From Myxococcaceae bacterium (GTDB lineage Bacteria; Myxococcota; Myxococcia; Myxococcales; Myxococcaceae), in contig JADCJJ010000517.1 in NCBI GenBank assembly GCA_020247085.1, forward strand, positions 1-34,882: a stretch of DNA of 34,882 nt, written 5' to 3'. Below, one piece after another: positions 22,828-29,942 of the stretch. Both the position numbers and the translations under genes were made by a program. How positions within the stretch are numbered: the stretch's first letter is position 1; every line of letters starts with the position of its first letter. Below the pieces are notes generated by a model that was not told where the DNA came from, made no database searches, and saw nothing but the letters and a program-made list of their open reading frames with translations.

Positions 22828-23372
22828 CGCGCACCTCCGTGGCGTGCCACGCTGGCCTCGAAGCGCTCCCGCGCGAGGCGCAGCCGCGAGTAGACGGTGT
22901 TCACGTTCACCGTCAGCACCTCGGCGACTTCGGGGGCCGTCAGCTGCTGCAGCTCGGCGAGGACGAAGACCATGCGCAGCGGCTCGTCGAGCTCGTCGAG
23001 GCAGCGGCCAACGAGGTCGAGCGCCTCGGTCGCCTCGCCCGTCCTCGGCGCCCCGGGGCTCGGCAGCTGCTCCGACGCAGCCTCGCGCCGGCGGGTCTTG
23101 CGGGTGTGGTTCCGCGCGATGCCGACGGCGATGCCGCACAGCCAGGTGCGCAGCGAGGAGCGCCCCTCGAAGGTGCCGAGCTTGCGGTACACGGCGAGGA
23201 ACACCTCTTGCGCCGCGTCGTCGACGTCGGCTCGAGCCACGCCCAGGCCGCGCAGCGTCTTCCAGACGAAGGGGGCATGGGCCGCGTAGAGGCGGTCGAA
23301 GTCCTCGAGGCGGATGGTCGCGTCACCGTCGAGCTGGGGGCGCGCGCTCATGTCGAGTTCGTCGAGGGCCAT
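22824..23372 (-). CDS. ECF-type RNA polymerase sigma factor
   Basis: The 182-residue protein has sigma region 2 (about 24-95; FDRLYAAHAPFVWKTLRGLG, then DVDDAAQEVFLAVYRKL and RSSLRTWLCGIAVGIARNHT) and region 4 (about 125-172; LDELDEPLRMVFVLAELQQL, APEVAEVLTVNVNTVYSRLR, LARERF), joined by a Glu/Ser-rich linker. It directs RNA polymerase to a specific promoter set. The N-terminus MALDELDMSARPQLDGDAT may be shortened to the internal ATG. The next gene starts at its last codons (4-nt overlap). The upstream outer-membrane-like gene ends 40 nt before its start, so it may be co-transcribed. Confidence 0.93.
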   Translation of the reverse strand: MALDELDMSARPQLDGDATIRLEDFDRLYAAHAPFVWKTLRGLGVARADVDDAAQEVFLAVYRKLGTFEGRSSLRTWLCGIAVGIARNHTRKTRRREAASEQLPSPGAPRTGEATEALDLVGRCLDELDEPLRMVFVLAELQQLTAPEVAEVLTVNVNTVYSRLRLARERFEASVARHGGAR

Positions 23373-23411
23373 GGGGTCTTCCGGGTGAGTGTCGGCCGGG
23401 GCCGGGTTCCA

Positions 23412-24392
23412 TCACGGCAGGTAGACCTCCAGCCCGAGGGTGAGCCGCCCCGACAGCAGGCCGGTGCGGTGCACGGCCACCGCGCCCGTCGGCGTGCCGA
23501 GGACGTACTGCGGCTGCACGACGTTGAACCCGAGGTCGAGCCCGCCGAAGACGCGGAAGAGGGGCGAGAGCGCGCGGGCCGCCGTGAGGCCGCCCTGCAC
23601 CGTCACCGGGGTCGTCTCGATGGGCGTGGGGGCGGTGACGCCCAGCCCGGTGGCGCGCACGAAGGCGACCTCGGCGCCGCCGCACGGCCCGAGGAACCAG
23701 GCGTCGGCGGGCTCGAAGAGCCAGCAGCCCCTGACCCGCGCCGAGGTGACGTCGAAGCGCGCGCCGCGACGCCCATCGGCCGCCCGGGTCTCGGGCCAGA
23801 ACAGCAGCGCCGCCTCAACCCGCAGCCGGCCGAACGCGAACGCGAGGCCCACGCCGACCGAGCCGCCCGGGGTGGGCAGGACGCCGAGGGTGCCCACCCC
23901 GAGCAACTGCACCCGCAGGTTCGGGCGAAGCCAGCGCGCCGGGCCGCCGTCCGCGCCCGCCTCGGGCTCCGACGCGGGCGGCGGCTCGTCGGGCGCCGGC
24001 GGGGCCTGGTCGGGCACCGGGGGCGGCGGTGGCAGCACCGCGGGGCCGCCCTCGTCTCCGTGCGCCTCGGGCATGGCCGTCGCCGCCAGCGTCAGCACCA
24101 GCACGGCGGCCTCGGTGACGCGAGCGCAGTCAGGCGCGTCGACCGCGCGCAGGCGCGCCGCGCCGTCGGGCCCGCGCGTGGTGACGACGGCGCGCCAGGG
24201 CCGCCCCGGCGTCTGAGGCTCGTCGACGCGCACCGAGGCCGTGAAGGCGCGGTCCTGGCCAATCGCCTCGCGCATCATCGTCGTGAGCGCCGCCTGGTCG
24301 GGGCACCCCTCGGGCAGGAGCCAATCGACGCGCACCCGCTCGACGGCCGGCGGCTGTGCGACGAGGAGCGAGACCAGCAGGGGCACCGTCAT
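23412..24392 (-). CDS. secreted outer-membrane-like protein of unknown function
   Basis: The 326-residue protein starts at ATG 24392 with a short signal peptide (TVPLLVSLLVAQP). The first part (about 15-110) is a mixed domain (VDWLLPEGCPDQAALTTMMR, CARVTEAAVLVLTLAATAMP) with two cysteines. A Pro/Glu/Asp-rich linker (about 115-150) follows, then a beta-barrel-like C-terminus (about 158-326; LRVQLLGVGTLGVLPTPGGS, GVGLAFAFGRLRVEAALLFW, RLTLGLEVYLP ends on alternating hydrophobics). Similar myxobacterial proteins have this layout. It is probably an envelope protein linked to the sigma operon, 40 nt upstream of the sigma gene. The frame extends to 24545, but the signal peptide sets the start. Confidence 0.75.
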   Translation of the reverse strand: MTVPLLVSLLVAQPPAVERVRVDWLLPEGCPDQAALTTMMREAIGQDRAFTASVRVDEPQTPGRPWRAVVTTRGPDGAARLRAVDAPDCARVTEAAVLVLTLAATAMPEAHGDEGGPAVLPPPPPVPDQAPPAPDEPPPASEPEAGADGGPARWLRPNLRVQLLGVGTLGVLPTPGGSVGVGLAFAFGRLRVEAALLFWPETRAADGRRGARFDVTSARVRGCWLFEPADAWFLGPCGGAEVAFVRATGLGVTAPTPIETTPVTVQGGLTAARALSPLFRVFGGLDLGFNVVQPQYVLGTPTGAVAVHRTGLLSGRLTLGLEVYLP

Positions 24393-24772
24393 GGTGACCG
24401 AGCCCCACGACGTAGTGGACGCGCGGCGCTCGTCGCAACTCGCCCTCCCGGCGCCAGCCGTGGCTCGCCCACGGGGTGGTGGACCCCGGCGCGCCCGCGC
24501 GTGTGGGGGCATGGCGGGGCCCGGCTCAGGGGGCTCGGCGAGCACCCGGGGGCGAGGGCACCCGCCGCTGCCGGGCGCGGGCCAGGAGACGTCGACGGCG
24601 GCACGGTGTGGCTGGGGTGACGCAGCGGCGGCTCCTCGTGGGCGAGGCCCGGGCGCCTCGTCGACGGGTGAGTGTCACCAGCCCCGGCGTTCCGTCAGGG
24701 AACCAGGCGGGCCTCCCGCGCCGGTGGCGTCCGCGCATTGACCGGGCGGGGGGTTCGGGTACAGGGCCGCGC
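24393..24772. other. divergent intergenic region upstream of ychF
   Basis: These 380 bases hold no credible gene; frames are Arg/Gly/Pro-rich. At the right end lies the ychF promoter candidate (24738-24765). The promoter for the divergent minus-strand run must also lie here, but I cannot point to it with confidence. Confidence 0.45.
24738..24765 (+). promoter_or_regulatory. ychF promoter candidate, TTGACC-N16-TACAGG
   Basis: TTGACC (24738-24743) and TACAGG (24760-24765) are 16 nt apart, a near-consensus sigma-70 pair. The ATG of ychF follows 7 nt after the -10, so the start codon would be at or beside the transcription start (leaderless). Confidence 0.5.
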
Positions 24773-25888
24773 ATGGGACTCTCCATCGGCATCGTCGGGC
24801 TGCCCAACGTCGGCAAATCGACCCTCTTCAACGCGCTGTCCAACGCCGGCGCGCTGGCGGCCAACTACCCCTTCGCCACCATCGAGCCGAACGTCGGCGT
24901 CGTGCCGGTGCCCGACGAGCGCCTCGACCAGCTCGCCGCCATGGTGAAGCCCGAGAAGACGCTGCACACCACGCTCGAGTTCGTCGACATCGCCGGGCTG
25001 GTGCGCGGCGCCTCGAAGGGCGAAGGCCTGGGCAACCAGTTTCTCGCCAACATTCGCCAGGTCGACGCGGTGCTCTACGTGCTGCGCTGCTTCGTCGATG
25101 ACAACATCACCCACGTCGAGGGCAGCGTGAACCCCTCGCGCGACAAGGACACCGTCGACACCGAGCTGTGCCTGAAGGACCTCGAGACGGTCGAGAAGCG
25201 GCGCGAGAAGACGCAGCGCTCGTCGAAGGCCCCGGGCAAGGAGGGCGAGCTCGCGAAGGTCGAGCTGGCGGTGCTGGACAAGCTCAAGGCGAAGCTCGAC
25301 CAGGCCATTCCGGTGCGCGCCCACGGGCTGTCCGTCGAGGAGCTCGAGGTGGTGCGTGAGCTGTTCCTGCTCACCTCGAAGCCGGTGCTCTACATCGCCA
25401 ACGTCGCCGAGGCCCAGCTGGCGAAGGCCGACGCCGACCCGTACGTGCAGCAGGTGAAGGATATCGCCACGCGCGAGCACGCCGAGGTGGTGGTGCTGGC
25501 CGCGGCGCTCGAGGCCGAGATTCAGCAGCTCCCCCAGGAGGACCGCCCCTCGTTCCTCGAGTCGGCCGGCCTCACCGAGCCCGGCCTCAACAAGGTGGTG
25601 CGCGCCGGCTACAAGCTGCTCGGCCTGCAGACGTATTTCACCGTCGGCCCGAAGGAGTGCCGCGCCTGGACGATTCGCAAGGGCTGGAAGGCCCCCCAGG
25701 CGGCGGGCGTCATTCACTCTGACTTCGAGAAGGGCTTCATCAAGGCCGAGGTCATCGGCTGGAAGGACCTGCTCTCGTTCGGCAGCGAGGCCGCCGCCCG
25801 CGAGAAGGGCATGCTGCGCATCGAGGGCAAGGAGTACGTCGTGCACGACGGTGACTGCATGCACTTCCGCTTCAACGTCACGTCCTGA
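24773..25888 (+). CDS. ychF: YchF/OLA1-type ATPase (Obg-family P-loop protein)
   Basis: The 371-residue protein is almost a textbook YchF. The P-loop is G9-LPNVGKS-T17; DIAGLVRGASKGEGLGNQFL is the Switch II region; the G4 motif is NVAE (210-213) in place of NKxD, the change that makes YchF prefer ATP over GTP. The C-terminal TGS domain (about 285-371) carries the usual LNLQTYFT/AWTIRKGWKAPQAAGVIH/KEYVVHDGD pattern. The protein binds ribosomes and is linked to stress and redox control of translation. Length fits the family (about 363-370). The start ATG 24773 follows a -10-like TACAGG by 7 nt, without a Shine-Dalgarno. An 18-bp palindrome follows the stop. Confidence 0.98.
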   Translation: MGLSIGIVGLPNVGKSTLFNALSNAGALAANYPFATIEPNVGVVPVPDERLDQLAAMVKPEKTLHTTLEFVDIAGLVRGASKGEGLGNQFLANIRQVDAVLYVLRCFVDDNITHVEGSVNPSRDKDTVDTELCLKDLETVEKRREKTQRSSKAPGKEGELAKVELAVLDKLKAKLDQAIPVRAHGLSVEELEVVRELFLLTSKPVLYIANVAEAQLAKADADPYVQQVKDIATREHAEVVVLAAALEAEIQQLPQEDRPSFLESAGLTEPGLNKVVRAGYKLLGLQTYFTVGPKECRAWTIRKGWKAPQAAGVIHSDFEKGFIKAEVIGWKDLLSFGSEAAAREKGMLRIEGKEYVVHDGDCMHFRFNVTS

Positions 25889-25889
25889 G

Positions 25890-25907
25890 CGGCGCGGGCC
25901 CGCGCCG
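25890..25907. terminator. 18-bp perfect palindrome, bidirectional terminator candidate
   Basis: CGGCGCGGGCCCGCGCCG reads the same on both strands and fills the 23-nt gap between the convergent ychF and TIGR02265 genes. As RNA it gives a GC stem on either transcript. There is no T-tract. Confidence 0.5.
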
Positions 25908-25911
25908 GCCG

Positions 25912-26445
25912 TCACCAGGCGATGACGAGCTGGCTGCGCGGGCCCTCGAGCGACGACGGGGTGATGGTCGGCGTCACCCCGAGCCGCTCGAGGCAGACCT
26001 CGACGACACCGGCGATGAGGAAGGCCGTCAGCGCGTGGGGGCCCTCGAGCGTCAGCACGGCGCGCCGGGGCTCCTGCCACTCCACGCGCGAGACCAGCTC
26101 CCTCACGCCGAGGCGCATGAAGCGCGGGCACCGGTCGACGAACGTCTTCGGTGAGAGGAAGGGCAGCGCGACGGCCACCAGCCGGCCGGCGATGGTGTCG
26201 AGGAAGCCGGTGATGAAGTCGCGCCCGATGCGCCGCCACGCCGCCGGTCGGGGGTGTGACGGGTGCAGGTGCCGCGCCGTCACGTCGAGGCACGCCACCC
26301 AGACGTCCATCGGGTACTCGGGGCGCACCGCCTTCACGTCGAAGCCGGCCTTCAGCAGGTCGGCCTGGAACGCGCCCTGCGGCTTCAGCACGCGCACGTA
26401 GAGCCCCTCGAACATCGACCCCTGCGCCGTGTACGCCGTCGTCAC
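25912..26445 (-). CDS. TIGR02265/DUF2378 family protein
   Basis: The 177-residue protein matches the myxobacterial paralogous family TIGR02265 (DUF2378): FEGLYVRVLKPQGAFQADLL, the RPEYPMDVWVACLDVTARHL segment with conserved Tyr-Pro and Trp, WRRIGRDFITGFLDTIAGRL, and MRLGVRELVSRVEW near two-thirds. The family is confined mainly to Myxococcales, often in many copies; no function is established. It is convergent with ychF. The start is GTG 26445, supported by a near-perfect TACACT 6 nt upstream; an internal ATG (MFEGLYV) is an alternative that would drop 10 residues. The 3' end nearly touches the palindrome. Confidence 0.9.
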   Translation of the reverse strand: MTTAYTAQGSMFEGLYVRVLKPQGAFQADLLKAGFDVKAVRPEYPMDVWVACLDVTARHLHPSHPRPAAWRRIGRDFITGFLDTIAGRLVAVALPFLSPKTFVDRCPRFMRLGVRELVSRVEWQEPRRAVLTLEGPHALTAFLIAGVVEVCLERLGVTPTITPSSLEGPRSQLVIAW

Positions 26446-26451
26446 GCCGCC

Positions 26452-26457
26452 AGTGTA
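26452..26457 (-). promoter_or_regulatory. -10-like TACACT, 6 nt before GTG start
   Basis: On the minus strand TACACT (complement of AGTGTA at 26452-26457) is followed by GGCGGC and GTG. It is the best match to a -10 consensus among the leaderless candidates in this window. Confidence 0.5.
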
Positions 26458-26512
26458 GCGCCTCCGGCCTCCGCGGGCGCCGGTGCGCTTCGCGTCGAGC
26501 CGAGGGTGGGCT

Positions 26513-27760
26513 TCACCCGGCCAGGCTCCTCAGCGCCCACGCCGTCAGCAGCCCCAGATAGGTGCCCACCGCGAAGCCCGCGAGCCCCAGGGTGAGCCCC
26601 GGGCCCAGCAGGGCCTTGTTCTTCAGCGCCGCCGTGACCGGCGGGATGAAGGCCGGCCCGAAGATGGCCGCCGTCGAGCTGACCAGCGTGCTGTCGGCGT
26701 CGATGTCGAAGAGCCAACACGCGCCGACGTGGAGCCCCACCGCCAACACCACCACCAGCAGCACGAAGAAGAAGAGGCTCGAGGCGCCCGACAGCTTCGA
26801 GACGTCGGCGAGCGAGCCCACCGCCACGCAGAACACGAGGAGCAGGTACTCGCCCAGCTCCGCGGTGGTGGGCAGGCGGCGCACGCGCTCGACGAAGGAC
26901 AGCGCGATGCCGAGGGTGGTGAGGAACAGCATCGTCAGCGTGCCCGTCGAGGTCGCGCCGCTGTCGGCCGACGAGGGCCGCGCCGCCGCGCCGCAGCGCC
27001 CCGTCTTCGCGCAGTCGGCAGGAGCCCCGCCGCCGTCCACGGTGAGCGCCGGCGGCGCGTCGACCGCGAGCGCCTTCGACAGCCCGGCCGCCGCGCCCAC
27101 CGAGGCCATCACGCAGGCGAGCGCGAGCGCGAGGCCCGTCACCGCCGGGGCGAGGTTCTTCACCGTCCACACCGACGCGGGCGCCACCGCCTCGCCCACC
27201 TCGTCGGCGCGGGCCGCCGGGAAGGGCTTCATGAAGCGCAGCAGTACCCGCTGCGCGAAGGTGAGGAGCACGAAGAGCCACGCGCCGCCCACCACCACGT
27301 CGGCGGCGTTGAGGAGCACGAAGGTCTCGCTCTTCGTGTCGAGCGCGATGCCGATGGCGTTCAGGTTGGGGGTGCCGCCGATGTAGACGCCCACCAGCAT
27401 ACCGGCGACCTTCCACCACTCGTCGGTGGTGGCCCGGAAGAGCAGGCCGGCGACGCTCGACGCTGCGATGGCCGACAGGCACGCGAGCCCGAAGGCCTTG
27501 ATGAGGGTGGGGCCCAGCGTGAGCCACTTCTTCACCTCGCTCGAGAAGAGCAGCAGCGGAATCGACAGCGCCACCGCCGCCTCGTTGAGCGACATCGCCG
27601 CCCGCTCGTCGACGGGCACCACCCGCAGGTTGGCCACCAGGATGCCGGCCGCGTAGCAGAGGACGACGGGCCCCAGTGCGCCCAGCGGCTTGACGCGCGC
27701 GCACAGCCACCGCGCCACCGCCGGGAAGACGAGACACGCCACGACTTGAACGACCGCCAT
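26513..27760 (-). CDS. DUF819 family multi-pass membrane protein
   Basis: From ATG 27760 the product is 415 residues with about ten hydrophobic helices. The DUF819 (YjcL-like, PF05684) features are GVYIGGTPNLNAIGIAL, LPLLLF-like SIPLLLFSSEVKKWL, VAVGSLADVSKLSG and the end segment FGPAFIPPVTAALKNKALLG. The family is a putative transporter of the anion/cation-symporter type, substrate unknown. A low-complexity loop (about 230-265, Ala/Asp/Gly-rich with Cys pair) lies between halves and is variable in the family. GGAGG (27765-27769) lies 4 nt before the ATG 27760, which decides the start over GTG 27763. No close neighbour gives a clue to substrate. Confidence 0.9.
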   Translation of the reverse strand: MAVVQVVACLVFPAVARWLCARVKPLGALGPVVLCYAAGILVANLRVVPVDERAAMSLNEAAVALSIPLLLFSSEVKKWLTLGPTLIKAFGLACLSAIAASSVAGLLFRATTDEWWKVAGMLVGVYIGGTPNLNAIGIALDTKSETFVLLNAADVVVGGAWLFVLLTFAQRVLLRFMKPFPAARADEVGEAVAPASVWTVKNLAPAVTGLALALACVMASVGAAAGLSKALAVDAPPALTVDGGGAPADCAKTGRCGAAARPSSADSGATSTGTLTMLFLTTLGIALSFVERVRRLPTTAELGEYLLLVFCVAVGSLADVSKLSGASSLFFFVLLVVVLAVGLHVGACWLFDIDADSTLVSSTAAIFGPAFIPPVTAALKNKALLGPGLTLGLAGFAVGTYLGLLTAWALRSLAG

Positions 27761-27876
27761 CACGCCTCCAGAGCCCTGCCGAGGGTGGCTGCTTGGCCGA
27801 AGCGTGCCTCCGGGCCCAGCGGAAAGCGAAGCCCCCTTCGGTGGGAAGGGCCCTGGCCCGCCTCAGCGTCGCCGGC

Positions 27877-28256
<380 letters not shown>

Positions 28257-28260
<4 letters not shown>

Positions 28261-29759
28261 CGGTGGCTCGCGAGGGGCAGGCAGAGCTCGAAGGTGGTGT
28301 GTGGCGCCCCCGGGACGTGGCGCAGCGAGCCGCCGTCTCGCTCCGCGAGGGCGCGGGTGATGGAGAGGCCGAGCCCGGTGCCCTCACCCGCCGGCTTGGT
28401 GCTGAAGAAGGGGTCCATCAGGCGGTCGAGGAGCGCGGGTGGAACGCCAAGCCCGCTGTCGACGCACCGCACGCAGAGCTGCCCGTCGCGCACCGCGGCC
28501 TCGAGGCGCACCCACGCGTCGGGCCGGCCGCGCGCCGCGTCGTGGGCGTTGTGCAGCAGGTTGAGCAGCGCGTGGAGCAGCTCGGCGGCGCGCCCGACGG
28601 CGAGGGCGTCACCGCTCCGGTCGTCGAGCTCGAGCCGCACCCCGGCGCTGGTGAAGCGCGACAGGCACAGCGACTGTACGTCGCGGAACAGCGGGCCGAT
28701 GGCCACGGCGTCGGGCGGGTCGGCGCGGGCGTCGCGCGAGAGGGTGCGCAGCGCCCGGGTGATGGCGCCAGCCCGGCGCGCCGTCTCGGCGATGGCCTGG
28801 GCGCTCTGCGCGATGGCCTCGAGCGAGGGCGTGGGCCGCATCAGCTCGCGCAGCACCAGCTCGGCCTCGAGCACCACGACCTGCAGCGGGGTGTTGATTT
28901 CGTGCGCGACGCCGCCGGCGAACAGCGACAGCGTCGCCATGCGCGTCTCTCGCTCCCGCGCCAGCTGCGCCCGTCGCTGCACTGCCCCGGTGACGTCCTC
29001 GGCGCTGAGCAGCACCCCGCCGACGGCTCCGTCGGTGGTGCGCCACGGCCGGGCGTCCCAGCGAAGGAAGCGGGTCCTGCCACCGTCCGTCAGCGGCTCC
29101 TCGTCGACGTGCGTCGAGTGGCCCTCGAGCGCGCGCGCGATGGGCGCCGCCCACCTCGTCGCGCCCGGCAGCACCTCGCCGAAGGGCCGGCCGAGCAGCT
29201 CGGTCAGCGGCCTCGAGGGCTGGTCGACCCACTGGCCGCTCATCGACAGCAGGCGCCCCTCGCGGTCGAGCATCACCACCCCGGTGGGGAGCGTCGCCAC
29301 CAGCGTCACCAGCTGCGCGCCCTCGGCCGCCAACACCTCTTTGGCGCGCTCGAGCGCGGTGACGTCGGCGTGCGTCCCCGTGAAGCGCACCGGCCGCCCC
29401 AGCTCGTCGCGGCCCGAGATCTGCCCCCGGTCGAGAATGAAGACCCACCGGCCATCGGCGTGGCGCATGCGGTGCAGGTTCTCGTAGCGCGCGGTCTTCC
29501 CCTCGACGTGCGCGCGAATGTCCCTCGTGCACGCCTCGAGGTCGTCGGGGTGGACGCGCGCGCGCCAGGTCTCGAGCTGCATCGGCGTCGAGGCGTGGTC
29601 GAGGCCAAGCATCTCGCACCAGCGCCGGTCGAACTGCACCGTGTCGTCGCGTAGGTCCCAGTCCCAGATGCCCACCCCCGCGCCCTCGAGGGCGAGGTTC
29701 AGCCGGTCGAGCAGCTGCTCGTGCGTGATGCTGTCCAGGAACGCTCGCACCCCGCTCAT
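28257..29759 (-). CDS. PAS-domain sensor histidine kinase
   Basis: The 500-residue kinase has no membrane helix. A first PAS/PAC domain (about 17-140; EGAGVGIWDWDLRDDTVQFD, YENLHRMRHADGRWVFILDR) is followed by a second PAS (about 150-260; LPTGVVMLDREGRLLSMSGQ). Then comes a HisKA-like region with the phosphoacceptor His286 (GGVAHEINTP) and an HATPase domain: N-box LLHNAHDA with Asn404, G1 DSGLGVP (Asp434), F-box FFSTK and G2 GEGTGLGLS (458-466). The start ATG 29759 is fixed by AAGGAGG at 5-6 nt. It precedes, and overlaps by 4 nt, the single-domain response regulator. It is a cytosolic sensor, signal unknown. Confidence 0.95.
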
Positions 29760-29942
29760 GCCCGCCTCCTTGCGCCGCTCCATCGCCGCCCGCTGGCTCG
29801 CTCCATGAGGGCTCATAGCGCGGCGGCCGGCGCGTGGGGGCGCTCCTTCCCGTCGGGGTGGCGCCGGTGCGTGCGGCACCCGGCAGCGCCCGGGGCGATG
29901 CCCCGCGGGCAGCCGGCGCTCTCGTCGTCGGGGAGCCCGGCG

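Noticed and set aside
22839-24620. 593-codon plus-strand frame
   Set aside because: It is antisense to the sigma and outer-membrane-like genes and Arg/Gly/His-rich, as expected for high-GC shadows.
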